This document shows, piece by piece, positions 54,077-62,790 of a stretch of DNA of 64,000 bases. Position 1 is the stretch's first letter; each line of letters opens with the position of its first letter. Where the stretch lies: assembly GCF_006861675.1 (NCBI RefSeq), contig NZ_SGJB01000006.1, positions 52,293-116,292 on the forward strand, read 5' to 3'. The notes beneath the pieces are model-generated. The model was not told where the DNA came from and made no database searches. It was given only the letters and a program-made list of their open reading frames with translations. Made by a program: the position numbers and the translations under genes. Origin of the DNA: Peptacetobacter hominis (GTDB lineage: Bacteria > Bacillota > Clostridia > Peptostreptococcales > Peptostreptococcaceae).

Positions 54077-55092
54077 TATCTATCCTCCTCTACACTTTTT
54101 ATCATTTCCTGTATATTTACAAGAGGTGTTTTCATACCCAGTCCGCATGCCGGTGATATGATATCGCTGCCATTTTTTATACATAGCTTTGTAAGAGTTG
54201 CTATTTTCTCAGGTTCTGCAAATTCAAGAGCATAGGTGCTTACATTTCCCATAATAACTCTTCCTTTTAGGTTTTCTTTAGCCTCAGACATTGGAACTAT
54301 TGAATCAAAACTAAGAACATCTGAATTTATTTTGTTTACCTGTTCATATACACTATGCATCTGTCCACATATATGCACTATAGTATATACACCATGTTTC
54401 TTTGCTACATCAACGATTCTGTTTATGTATTCAACTGCAAATTCATCAAATAATTTCGGACCAAGTATTTCTCCCGTTCCACTTGGATCAGATATAGCTA
54501 TAACATCTGCTCCTGCCTCAATCTGTGCCTCTGTAAATTTAATTAACTGATTTGTTATAAATTCCATAAATTCATGGGTTTTGTCTTTTTTTCGTCTCAT
54601 TTCTTTATACAATACTACAGGCTCCATTACCGAACCAGCAGTACTTATTGGTCCTGTTATATTCCCCACTACAGGAACATCTTTAAGTTCTTTTTTAAGA
54701 ATTTCTATTGCATCTGTTACAACTTTACTTCTTCCTTTTTTTACATCTATCTCTTTAAGCTTATAAAATTCATCAACTGAATTTATGACATATTCTGTAA
54801 CATGTGGTTCAAATACATCTGATCCAAAGTCTACAGAAGCTCCCATTTCTTCCGCTTCTACAGTCATACAGAATGGTACACCTACATTTTCAAAGCAACC
54901 TATATTATATACTCCCTTTGCAAGCTCTGCCATTTTCATTGCATTGTGATGTGCTTCAGGAAGATATACATGTATTTCTTTCATAAGTTCTGATGTAACC
55001 ATATTCATCATTCCACCCGGACATATTACAGGAGGGCGATCAATATTTTTCATATGTACTGCATTCTCAAATCTTTCTTTAGCTGTTGACAT
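54076..55092 (-). CDS. UroD-family methyltransferase, MtaA/CmuA type
   Basis: A 338-residue TIM-barrel protein of the uroporphyrinogen-decarboxylase superfamily. The zinc-site triad typical of methyltransferases is complete: H240-x-C242 (IVHICGQM) and C316 (SPACGLGM). True heme-pathway UroD lacks this HxC site. In relatives such as MtaA the zinc activates a thiol methyl acceptor or donor. Start at 55092 behind GGGGG. It lies between corrinoid protein and activator genes. The methyl acceptor is unknown. Confidence 0.9.
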   Translation of the reverse strand: MSTAKERFENAVHMKNIDRPPVICPGGMMNMVTSELMKEIHVYLPEAHHNAMKMAELAKGVYNIGCFENVGVPFCMTVEAEEMGASVDFGSDVFEPHVTEYVINSVDEFYKLKEIDVKKGRSKVVTDAIEILKKELKDVPVVGNITGPISTAGSVMEPVVLYKEMRRKKDKTHEFMEFITNQLIKFTEAQIEAGADVIAISDPSGTGEILGPKLFDEFAVEYINRIVDVAKKHGVYTIVHICGQMHSVYEQVNKINSDVLSFDSIVPMSEAKENLKGRVIMGNVSTYALEFAEPEKIATLTKLCIKNGSDIISPACGLGMKTPLVNIQEMIKSVEEDR

Positions 55093-55109
55093 CAACATTA
55101 CCCCCTTTA

Positions 55110-55757
55110 CTATTTTATGAGACTATTCGCAAGTTTTACAGCTTCCACAGCATTTGAAGAGTATCCGTCCGCTCCTATTTCATCAGCAAATCTTTTTGAT
55201 ACAGGACCTCCTCCTATCATAATCTTTACTTTTTCTCTTATTCCCTCTTCATTTAGTTTTTTTATAACATCTGACATTCCAGACATTGTTGTAGTCATAA
55301 GAGTAGACATGCATAATAACTCTGCATTTTCTTTTTTAACAGTATCTATAAACGTTTCAGCTGATACATCTCTTCCAAGATCTATCATCTCAAATCCAGC
55401 AGTTTCCATCATAATTTTTACAAGATTTTTACCTATATCATGTGTATCCCCCTCAACAACACCTATAACAGCTTTTATCTTATTAGATTCAGATGATTTA
55501 TCCTCCATATATGGCTTCATTATGTCAAGTCCAGCATACATCGCATCTGAACATAGAAGTATATCCGTTATAAAGTATTCCTCTTCATCATATAAAACTC
55601 CCGCTCTATTCATACCGTCTATAAGACCTTCAGTAATAGCTTCTTCAACAGGATATCCCAGGCTTATATACTCATTTGAAAGATCCGCAACGACATCTTC
55701 TTCCATCTCAAGTACGCCATCTGATAGCGCTTTTATTATTTCTTCTTTCCTACTCAT
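55110..55757 (-). CDS. Corrinoid (B12-binding) methyl-carrier protein
   Basis: A 215-residue protein of the MtaC/MtbC/MtvC type. An N-terminal four-helix cap (about 1-90) is followed by a Rossmann B12 domain with the cobalt-ligand motif D104-x-H106-x-x-G109 (GDTHDIGKNL), then a SxL-type segment (LCMSTLMTTTMSGM) and GGGPVS. It shuttles the methyl group. GGAGG precedes the ATG. It is flanked by UroD-family methyltransferases. Confidence 0.95.
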   Translation of the reverse strand: MSRKEEIIKALSDGVLEMEEDVVADLSNEYISLGYPVEEAITEGLIDGMNRAGVLYDEEEYFITDILLCSDAMYAGLDIMKPYMEDKSSESNKIKAVIGVVEGDTHDIGKNLVKIMMETAGFEMIDLGRDVSAETFIDTVKKENAELLCMSTLMTTTMSGMSDVIKKLNEEGIREKVKIMIGGGPVSKRFADEIGADGYSSNAVEAVKLANSLIK

Positions 55758-55777
55758 TTGTTAACCTCCCTATATCT

Positions 55778-56617
55778 CTATTTAAGTTTTACTACATTTA
55801 TTTCTTTTATAGTCATTCTACTATTTATACACATTCCTGCAACTATATCTGCAGATTCAGACATTTTTTTTACAGCTTCACTATAGTACATTTTCTCAAT
55901 CAAATCTGTATTTTCCAATTCTATTACATCCATATACTCTAAAAGTTCAACTGTTTTCGGACATAGATGCAAAACTGCATCATTAGGCATAATTTTTAAT
56001 AACTTTTTTATAAAATCAACTGTAAAATTTTCTGCAATCCATACAGCCCGTTTTGGACCTATAATATCCTTCATAAGTGGAGGATCTGAGTAACTTATTA
56101 TTCTTGCTCCATTTTCAAATGCCTTCTGTATATACTCAACCATATACTTTTCTATTATATTAAAAAGAATTTTCAATGTGTCTGCTTCTTTTCTTGTAGC
56201 TTTCAGTACTTTTGTTATATCTATCATTGAATCCATAACTGACATTATTCCTGAAATATTAAATATATAGTCTATGTTTTCTTCTAAAAGTTTCTCACAT
56301 AATTTCATTGTTTCTAATAACTGCTTTATGTCCATATCCATGGATATATTTTCTAACATTTCACCAATACTTTCATATCTATATCTTGAACACTTTACAG
56401 TATTATCTTTATAGCTTATATCTGTTATCCCACCTATAGCTTCCGTGAATACCATCTCTGATATAGGTATTGTACAGTACCCGCTTTTATCTCTTTTAGA
56501 TTCATATATACATATTTTTATCATATCTCTATAATCTGTATATGCTTTGGGAAACAAATTCTTTATTTTATCATCCGTATACTCTATATCTTTTTTTATA
56601 CATCTGTTTAAAATCAT
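55778..56617 (-). CDS. Divergent UroD-family methyltransferase
   Basis: About 279 residues, shorter than the other two paralogues (around 330-340), with a reduced N-terminal part. The zinc triad is kept: H217-x-C219 (LHLCPK) and C263 (AGMCIN). The start is uncertain: the frame extends to an ATG at 56656 that overlaps the ATPase gene and has no SD, whereas the ATG at 56617 has a weak, distant AAGG. It lies between the transporter ATPase and the corrinoid protein. It is probably a substrate-specific or accessory methyltransferase. Confidence 0.75.
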   Translation of the reverse strand: MILNRCIKKDIEYTDDKIKNLFPKAYTDYRDMIKICIYESKRDKSGYCTIPISEMVFTEAIGGITDISYKDNTVKCSRYRYESIGEMLENISMDMDIKQLLETMKLCEKLLEENIDYIFNISGIMSVMDSMIDITKVLKATRKEADTLKILFNIIEKYMVEYIQKAFENGARIISYSDPPLMKDIIGPKRAVWIAENFTVDFIKKLLKIMPNDAVLHLCPKTVELLEYMDVIELENTDLIEKMYYSEAVKKMSESADIVAGMCINSRMTIKEINVVKLK

Positions 56618-56636
56618 CTTTATTTTATTCCTTATG

Positions 56637-57758
56637 CTATATTTCAACCATTTCAAATGACGTATTTATTCTACGTCCTGTAATACTATCAAATAACATT
56701 ATTTTTTCAGTATTAAGATTAATAATAATATTCTCTCTGGCTTCCACATTTTGGTCAATTGTAAGCCTGATTTTTAAATCATTTTTGTATACATGCAGAA
56801 TTTTTTCATTACCTGTAAATTCAACATACTCCTTAGAAACTAATATTCCTTTACTTTCTGATATACTTATATTTTCAGGTCTTATTCCTATAACAGGTTT
56901 TATCTCTGCATTTATAGGAGTTGATGATTTCAGCTTTATTCCAAGATCTATAATATCAATAATATTATCTTTTTCCAGTACACCATCTATCATATTCATC
57001 TGTGGATTTCCTATAAACTCAGCAACAAAGATATTCTGAGGATTATTATACAATTCTTCCGGAGAATCTAATTGCATTATTTTACCTTTATTTATAACTG
57101 CAATTCTATCACCCATAGTCAAGGCTTCGGTTTGATCATGTGTTACATATATAAAAGTTGTATTTATAGTTTTGTGTAGATTCAATATTTCTCCTCTGGT
57201 CTGAGTTCTAAGTTTTGCATCTAGATTAGATAATGGCTCGTCCATAAGGAAAACTTTTGGATTTCTTACCATAGCCCTTGCTAAAGCTACTCTTTGTCTT
57301 TCTCCACCAGAAAGTTCCTTTGGTTTTCTTTTTAAAAGTTTTGTAAGATTTAGGCTTTCCGCTATTTTTTTTACTTTATCTTCAATCTCAGATTTACTAT
57401 ATTTTATATACTCTTCTTTTCCATTTTCATTAACTATTTTTCTCTTTTGTTTTAGAGGATAAGATATGTTTCCAAATACACTCATATGTGGATAAAGTGC
57501 ATAATTCTGAAATACCATTGCTATATCTCTTTCTTTTGGTTCCATTTCTGTAACATCCTGACTATCTATATATATATTACCTGATGAAACTTCCTCTAGT
57601 CCCGCAATCATTCTTAAAAGAGTTGTTTTTCCACAACCTGATGGTCCTACAAATACCATAAATTCTTTGTCATTTATTTTAAGATTAAGATTTTCTATTG
57701 TATTATCTTTACTGTTTCCATATTTTTTATATATCTTTTCAAGTTTTATCTCTGCCAT
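56637..57758 (-). CDS. Carbohydrate-type ABC transporter ATPase (MalK/UgpC class)
   Basis: A 373-residue ATPase. Walker A is GPSGCGKTT at about 38-46, signature LSGGERQRVALARAM, Walker B VFLMDEPLSNLDAKLR and H loop THDQTEAL. The C-terminal about 130 residues are a TOBE/MalK-type regulatory domain. An in-frame linker between Walker A and signature (KQKRKIVNENGKEEYIKYSK) is a small extra insertion. AAAGGAG precedes the ATG. It powers the two permeases upstream. Confidence 0.93.
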   Translation of the reverse strand: MAEIKLEKIYKKYGNSKDNTIENLNLKINDKEFMVFVGPSGCGKTTLLRMIAGLEEVSSGNIYIDSQDVTEMEPKERDIAMVFQNYALYPHMSVFGNISYPLKQKRKIVNENGKEEYIKYSKSEIEDKVKKIAESLNLTKLLKRKPKELSGGERQRVALARAMVRNPKVFLMDEPLSNLDAKLRTQTRGEILNLHKTINTTFIYVTHDQTEALTMGDRIAVINKGKIMQLDSPEELYNNPQNIFVAEFIGNPQMNMIDGVLEKDNIIDIIDLGIKLKSSTPINAEIKPVIGIRPENISISESKGILVSKEYVEFTGNEKILHVYKNDLKIRLTIDQNVEARENIIINLNTEKIMLFDSITGRRINTSFEMVEI

Positions 57759-57771
57759 ATTTATTACTCCT

Positions 57772-58617
57772 TTACTTTATAGCACCTTTTGAAAGGCCAC
57801 CAACAAGATATCTATTAAGAAAAATTACTATCAGTACTGGAGGAATTATTGATATAATACCACCTGCACTTATAAGCCCGAAATTTATACTTGCCTTTTC
57901 ATTTAATGTTGTAAGAAAAACTGTTAATGGCTGTGCTTCTGAAGTCGCAAATACAAGTGGTATTGCATACTGTCCCCATGAACTCAAAAAACTTATTATT
58001 GCCGAAGCAATTATTCCTGGTGCTATCATAGGTAATACTATAAACATCGATTTTAGTTTTGAAGCTCCATCAATCTGTGCCGCCTCTTCTATTTCTTCGG
58101 GTATAGATTCAAAGAAATTTTTCATTATCCATATTGCAAGTGGCATATATGCTGATATATAAATAAGTACTACACCTGTAATAGTGTCCAGAAGTGATAT
58201 TGACATCATTATCTTATAAAGAGGTATCATTACACTGTATGCCGGAAGAACCATCGTTACCAAAAGCAATGAAAATAAGAATCTGGATAATTTTGTTTTT
58301 ACTCTGGCAAAAACATATCCAGCAAGAACAGCAATTATACATATTATTGCTGTTGCTATAATAGAAGTTACAAGCGAGTTTATAAATGCCTCTTTAAAAT
58401 TTCTCGCAACAAGTATGTTTCCACCATCTATACCAAAAATATCCTTATAATAACCAAGTGTATATTCCTTTCCAATCATGATACTGGATATATCATATAA
58501 ATCAGCTTTTTCCAAAAAGCTGGTTCTTATCATCCAGCTTATTGGTAGTATACTGTATAAAGATAAAATAATAAAAACTATTATTATTTTTATTATGTTG
58601 TTTTTTCTATTAATCAT
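57772..58617 (-). CDS. ABC transporter permease (MalG/UgpE type)
   Basis: A 281-residue permease with six helices and the EAA loop EEAAQIDGASKLKSMFIVLP typical of MalG-like carbohydrate importers. It overlaps the upstream permease gene by 8 bases; the ATG at 58617 has GGAG eight bases before it and is preferred over a GTG at 58623. It belongs to the importer of the corrinoid methyl-transfer operon. Confidence 0.92.
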   Translation of the reverse strand: MINRKNNIIKIIIVFIILSLYSILPISWMIRTSFLEKADLYDISSIMIGKEYTLGYYKDIFGIDGGNILVARNFKEAFINSLVTSIIATAIICIIAVLAGYVFARVKTKLSRFLFSLLLVTMVLPAYSVMIPLYKIMMSISLLDTITGVVLIYISAYMPLAIWIMKNFFESIPEEIEEAAQIDGASKLKSMFIVLPMIAPGIIASAIISFLSSWGQYAIPLVFATSEAQPLTVFLTTLNEKASINFGLISAGGIISIIPPVLIVIFLNRYLVGGLSKGAIK

Positions 58618-59479
58618 CAACACTTCTCCTTACTATAAAATTAAGAATAATCATAACTACTATAAGACTGAATGATATAACAAGTGATAGTGCCATACCT
58701 TTTCCTAAGTCATATTCTCTGAATGCTGTTAAATAATTTTGTATAAGAAGACTTCTTGTATCGTATGCTATTCCAGTCATAGAGTACGCTTCATCAAATA
58801 AATGAAATGCTCCTATACATCCCTGAACAAGAGTTATTATAAAAACACTCCTTACACTTGGAAGTATTATTGTAAAAAATTGTTTTATTTTACTGGCACC
58901 ATCTATTGTAGCAGCCTCAAATACTTCCTTTGGAATAGATTTCATTTTTGCCATAAATATAATAGTTATAAGTGGTACCATTCTCCATACATGTACTAAT
59001 ATTATACATATCTTAGATAATTTAGGGTTATTGAGCCATATAATAGCATCTGATATAATACCTAACTTCATAAGAAAAGTATTTATCATTCCTATAGATG
59101 GATCAAATATAAGTTTCCACATTATACCATTTACAAGCGGTGGAAGAGCCCACGGCAATATTAAAATTGCAACTGCAATTCCATGACCTTTAAACTTTTC
59201 TTTAAGTATATAAGCAAATATAAGTCCAAGTAATGTTTCCGCTATAAGAGCTGTTATAAGATAAAAACTTGTATTTGAAAAAGCCTTTATTACATTTCTA
59301 TCCTTGAATAAATTTATATAGTTTACCATACCAACAAATTCTTTATCATTCATATTTAGAAGACTTACAGAAAAAAAGCTGTCTTTAATAGTAACAATAA
59401 GAGGTGCAAGAACAAATCCTGCCAGAAAAATCACCATTGGTATAAGCCATAAATAAAGCTGCTTTTCTTTTTTTTTCAT
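58610..59479 (-). CDS. ABC transporter permease (MalF/UgpA type)
   Basis: A 289-residue permease with six helices, an EAA loop (EVFEAATIDGASKIKQFFTI) and the sugar-permease pattern LILPWALPPLVNGIMWKLIF. AGAGGTGAG precedes the ATG. The importer class usually carries oligosaccharides, glycerol phosphates or similar polar solutes. Confidence 0.92.
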   Translation of the reverse strand: MKKKEKQLYLWLIPMVIFLAGFVLAPLIVTIKDSFFSVSLLNMNDKEFVGMVNYINLFKDRNVIKAFSNTSFYLITALIAETLLGLIFAYILKEKFKGHGIAVAILILPWALPPLVNGIMWKLIFDPSIGMINTFLMKLGIISDAIIWLNNPKLSKICIILVHVWRMVPLITIIFMAKMKSIPKEVFEAATIDGASKIKQFFTIILPSVRSVFIITLVQGCIGAFHLFDEAYSMTGIAYDTRSLLIQNYLTAFREYDLGKGMALSLVISFSLIVVMIILNFIVRRSVDD

Positions 59480-59524
59480 TAACTCACCTCTTTAATTAAT
59501 AATAAAATCTTTTAAATTCAGAAA

Positions 59525-59548
59525 GAAGCAGAAAATTATTTCTGCTTC
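59525..59548 (-). promoter_or_regulatory. Intercistronic hairpin after the binding-protein gene
   Basis: A perfect 10-bp stem (GAAGCAGAAA against TTTCTGCTTC) with only three T after it. It is probably an mRNA 3' stabiliser or partial terminator that keeps the binding protein more abundant than the permeases. Confidence 0.6.
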
Positions 59549-59564
59549 CCTCTAATATTATTTC

Positions 59565-60860
59565 CTATTTTTCTGAGTTTAATTTTTCTGCTGAATCTGC
59601 TATAGCCTGAAGTCCCTGATCAAGAGTAAGTTCTCCTTTGGCCATCTGGTTCATTATTGTAGCAGTTTCACCTTCCCATGTTCCATACCATTCAGGTGCT
59701 CCCTGTGGGAATAATGGTTCTATAGTTCCAAGAACCTCAGATACTATTTCTCCACCTGGAAGATCTCCTGATTCTATAAGACTGTCTATTACTTTCTGAC
59801 TGCTAGGGAATATTCCATAATCTGTAAAGAATGTTTTTAGGAAGTCTTCTGTATTTATATATTTTATAAACTCTGCTGCAGCTTCCTTATGTTCACTTGA
59901 AGATGGTATTCCTACACCCTCTAATAAACTATATGTACGAGTTTCTCCATTTGCCCCTGGCACCTTGATTACTTCAACACTGTCTGCTATAGAACTTTTT
60001 TCTTTATTAAAGTATTCTGTTACATTTCCAGACCAACCAGCTATATCTATACTTCCATCACCATTTTTGTAATGATCAACTATATCAGTTCCCTGATAAT
60101 CTACTGCTGCCGGATCTACAAGTTCAGCTTCATATGCATCCATTATCCATTTCATGGCTTTATATCCTGCTGATTCTTTGTCTGTAAAAAGAGGTTTATA
60201 GTTTTCATCAAACAACTCTCCACCCATAGATTTTGTAAGCATAAACCATGGAGTAGTTGTTCCTGCTGTTGCTGATAATGGTAAAGATATCGGATATTCT
60301 TCCGCTCCGCTTTCTTTTATTTTTTTAGCAGCTTCAAGAATTTTATCCGCATCTGCTGGTACTTCATCAATTCCAGCTTTTTTGAAATCATCCTTATTTA
60401 CATAAGTCATTCTGAAGTCGTTATATATAGGAACTGCAAGGTAATTTCCATCATAATTATAAGATTCCTTTGTTATACAATCTTCCCAGAAAGACTCATC
60501 CATATAATCGTTAAGTGGTTCATACCATCCAGATGCTCCAAATGTACTTACCCAGTCCCAGCTGAATTCAGTAACATCAGCAGGAGCTTTTCCACTTGAA
60601 CATGAAGTAACTATTCTGTCTTTTAATGCATCCCATTCCATTATTTCAAGATTTACAGTTATACCTGTTTTTTCCTCAAAATCAGGTATTGCAGCTGTAA
60701 TTCCTTCTTCATACCAAGGCGGTAAAAGTACAGTTATTTCCTCCCCTGCATAAGGCTTATCTGTACTTGCTTCTTTTTCTGTGTTTCCACTGCTACAAGC
60801 TATCATTGATATAGACATTATACCAGCCATCCGCACAGCTAAAAGTTTTTTCAGTTTCAT
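59565..60860 (-). CDS. Family 1 extracellular solute-binding lipoprotein
   Basis: A 431-residue lipoprotein (signal ending SMIACSSG) of the carbohydrate-type solute-binding group: ITVLLPPWYEEGITAAIPDF, EEKTGITVNLEIMEWDALKD, and a closing QMAKGELTLDQGLQAIADSA. AAAGGAG precedes the ATG. The ligand is unknown; sitting second in a corrinoid methyltransferase operon, it probably binds a methylated polar compound. Proteins of this fold also bind glycerol phosphates, polyamines and other solutes. Confidence 0.92.
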   Translation of the reverse strand: MKLKKLLAVRMAGIMSISMIACSSGNTEKEASTDKPYAGEEITVLLPPWYEEGITAAIPDFEEKTGITVNLEIMEWDALKDRIVTSCSSGKAPADVTEFSWDWVSTFGASGWYEPLNDYMDESFWEDCITKESYNYDGNYLAVPIYNDFRMTYVNKDDFKKAGIDEVPADADKILEAAKKIKESGAEEYPISLPLSATAGTTTPWFMLTKSMGGELFDENYKPLFTDKESAGYKAMKWIMDAYEAELVDPAAVDYQGTDIVDHYKNGDGSIDIAGWSGNVTEYFNKEKSSIADSVEVIKVPGANGETRTYSLLEGVGIPSSSEHKEAAAEFIKYINTEDFLKTFFTDYGIFPSSQKVIDSLIESGDLPGGEIVSEVLGTIEPLFPQGAPEWYGTWEGETATIMNQMAKGELTLDQGLQAIADSAEKLNSEK

Positions 60861-60883
60861 TATATAATTGCTCCTTTCTTTAT

Positions 60884-61867
60884 TTATAATTCATTGACAG
60901 CATCTATTACTGCCAACATATTATCAATTGGGGTATCAAGTGGACAATCACATCCAAATGACATCATATAGTTTTTATGACCTTTCATTATTTTCATAAG
61001 ATTAGCCGCTTCTTTGTATACACTTTCATAATTTCCATTTTCCATTACTTCCACAGGATCAAGATTTCCTGCTACAAAGACATCGTCCGGTACATTTTTT
61101 ATTACCCATTCCATATCCATTATCTGATCTAAACTAAGAATCTCAGCCCCTGATTCCACCATCATATTCATATATTTTCTTGTATCTCCACATACATGAA
61201 GAGAAGATACTGCTTTTTTATTAATTTCATTTATGATATCCTTCAGATATTTCTGTACTGTATTTTGATATATAGATGGCCTCATTATACTCATTACAGG
61301 TTCTGATATCTGGACTACATCAGCTCCATTTTCAATAGCTGCTAGACAGAATTCTTTTATAATTTCTGATGTATATTTTATAATTTCGTTAAAAAACTCT
61401 TTATTTCTTATTGAAGATCTTAAAATATACTCCAAGCCAGAAAGTTCACCTGATAAAGTCAATGGTCCAACAACAGCAACCATATGTGGTTTATCTATAC
61501 ATGATCTTATCTTGTTTATAGATTCAAGATATATAGGAAATAAACCATCCTTTCTTACATCTATATTCTTAATTTCTTCTATATCTTCTATACTCTTTAT
61601 TCTATTTTCTATAGTACTTGGAAAATCTCTTTCAGGTTTTTTCATTTCTAAACCTATTGCATCCTGAAATATTGTTCCAAAATCTACTGTATATGTAAAA
61701 TCTGTAGGAAATTTTTCCTCTATAAGTTTAGCAATTTCAAGTTGCTTATCTGAATCTTTATATACCTCATACATGGTATAATTCGTAAGCATAAGACCCA
61801 TGCCGCCCATTTGAGGGTATATAAATCTTTTTTTTGAATTCTTTATTTCTTCAAGAAGTTTTTTCAA
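60884..61867 (-). CDS. UroD-family methyltransferase (first gene of operon)
   Basis: A 327-residue protein of the UroD superfamily. The zinc triad is H224-x-C226 (SLHVCGDT) and C306 (SFGCDC, with C308 nearby). ENGADVVQISEPV and FVAGNLDPVEVM match the family core. The TTG start at 61867 has GAGGTG seven bases before it. As first gene before the binding protein, it is the best candidate for the enzyme that takes the methyl group from the imported substrate. It is not the heme-pathway decarboxylase. Confidence 0.88.
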   Translation of the reverse strand: MKKLLEEIKNSKKRFIYPQMGGMGLMLTNYTMYEVYKDSDKQLEIAKLIEEKFPTDFTYTVDFGTIFQDAIGLEMKKPERDFPSTIENRIKSIEDIEEIKNIDVRKDGLFPIYLESINKIRSCIDKPHMVAVVGPLTLSGELSGLEYILRSSIRNKEFFNEIIKYTSEIIKEFCLAAIENGADVVQISEPVMSIMRPSIYQNTVQKYLKDIINEINKKAVSSLHVCGDTRKYMNMMVESGAEILSLDQIMDMEWVIKNVPDDVFVAGNLDPVEVMENGNYESVYKEAANLMKIMKGHKNYMMSFGCDCPLDTPIDNMLAVIDAVNEL

Positions 61868-61961
61868 TAAATCTCACCTCTTCTATGTAAAATTAAACAT
61901 ACTTATATATTTATATATTAAATCTTTATACATTACTATTCAAATTGTTATTTTTTATAGA

Positions 61962-61975
61962 TGTATAGTTTTTTT
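61962..61975 (-). promoter_or_regulatory. Shared upstream motif, copy 1
   Basis: AAAAAAACTATACA on the minus strand, 95 bases upstream of the methyl-transfer operon start. The identical 14-mer lies 97 bases upstream of the rhodanese operon. Confidence 0.4.
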
Positions 61976-61983
61976 GTATAATT

Positions 61984-62017
61984 AAAATCCCTTACATTAT
62001 TTTATGTAAGGGATTTT
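61984..62017 (-). terminator. Terminator after TVP38-family gene
   Basis: A perfect 14-bp stem (AAAATCCCTTACAT against ATGTAAGGGATTTT), 6-base loop, T-rich end on the minus strand. Confidence 0.9.
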
Positions 62018-62029
62018 ATTATATATTAT

Positions 62030-62776
62030 TTAGTTAATACTTTTCTTTTTCTTTCTATCATTATATATAAGCTTAAACATATATATAAATACTGTAAGTG
62101 CAAACAGTACAAGAAGTCCTGTCACAAATAACTTAGCTCCACCTGTAAGCATACCACCAACATATGAGTAAACAATAGTTGCCGGTAACTGACCTATTCC
62201 TGTAGCTATGAAAAACGGTAAAAACTTCATAGAAGTAAGTCCTGCTGCATAACTGACTATGTCAAAAGACATAAAAGGAAGAAGTCTACATACAAGTATT
62301 GCATACTTACCATATTTATCAAAGAATTCATCTATACTATCTATAGCAAATTTGCTTGTAAGCTTTTCTACAACTTCTCTTCCATAGAATTTTGCAATAT
62401 AGAAACATAATGCTGCTCCTGCCATTGCACTTGACCATGAAAGTACGGCTCCCCATACCCATCCAAATAATGCTGCATTTGTAAATGTTATCATAAATGC
62501 AGGAAGAGGTGCTGCTACAGATTGTAAAAGCATCAGTATAAATGATATTATCGGTGCTATAGGCCCAAATGAAAGTATATACTGTTTAAGCGACTCAAGG
62601 TCAAGCATTGATAAATAGAATATCATCTGGTTTATAAATACCTTTACAGGTGTTACAAAGAAATATATTCCTAATATCACTAAAAGTACACCTATTTTTA
62701 TACCCCAGCTTTTGATTTTTTCCTCTCTTGTTTTTTCTCTTTTAACGTTCTCTTTTATTTCTTTATTTTCCTTCAT
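62030..62776 (-). CDS. TVP38/TMEM64 family membrane protein (YdjX/YdjZ-like)
   Basis: A 248-residue protein with a charged N-terminus and about six helices. The family core is visible: FTNAALFGWVWGAVLSWSSA, then GAALCFYIAKFYGREVVEKL, ILVCRLLPFMSFDIVSYAAG and GQLPATIVYSYVGGM. Proteins of this DedA-related group handle lipids or ions; the exact function is not established. It follows the rhodanese gene by 14 bases. Confidence 0.92.
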   Translation of the reverse strand: MKENKEIKENVKREKTREEKIKSWGIKIGVLLVILGIYFFVTPVKVFINQMIFYLSMLDLESLKQYILSFGPIAPIISFILMLLQSVAAPLPAFMITFTNAALFGWVWGAVLSWSSAMAGAALCFYIAKFYGREVVEKLTSKFAIDSIDEFFDKYGKYAILVCRLLPFMSFDIVSYAAGLTSMKFLPFFIATGIGQLPATIVYSYVGGMLTGGAKLFVTGLLVLFALTVFIYMFKLIYNDRKKKKSIN

Positions 62777-62790
62777 ATTTTTCCTCTCGA

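Noticed and set aside
55117..55764. A 215-codon plus-strand frame opposite the corrinoid protein
   Set aside because: It is the exact complement of a well-supported corrinoid protein gene with strong motifs and SD.
54076..61867. UroD-family genes taken as heme-pathway uroporphyrinogen decarboxylases
   Set aside because: All three carry the H-x-C...C zinc site and sit with corrinoid genes; no other heme gene is present.
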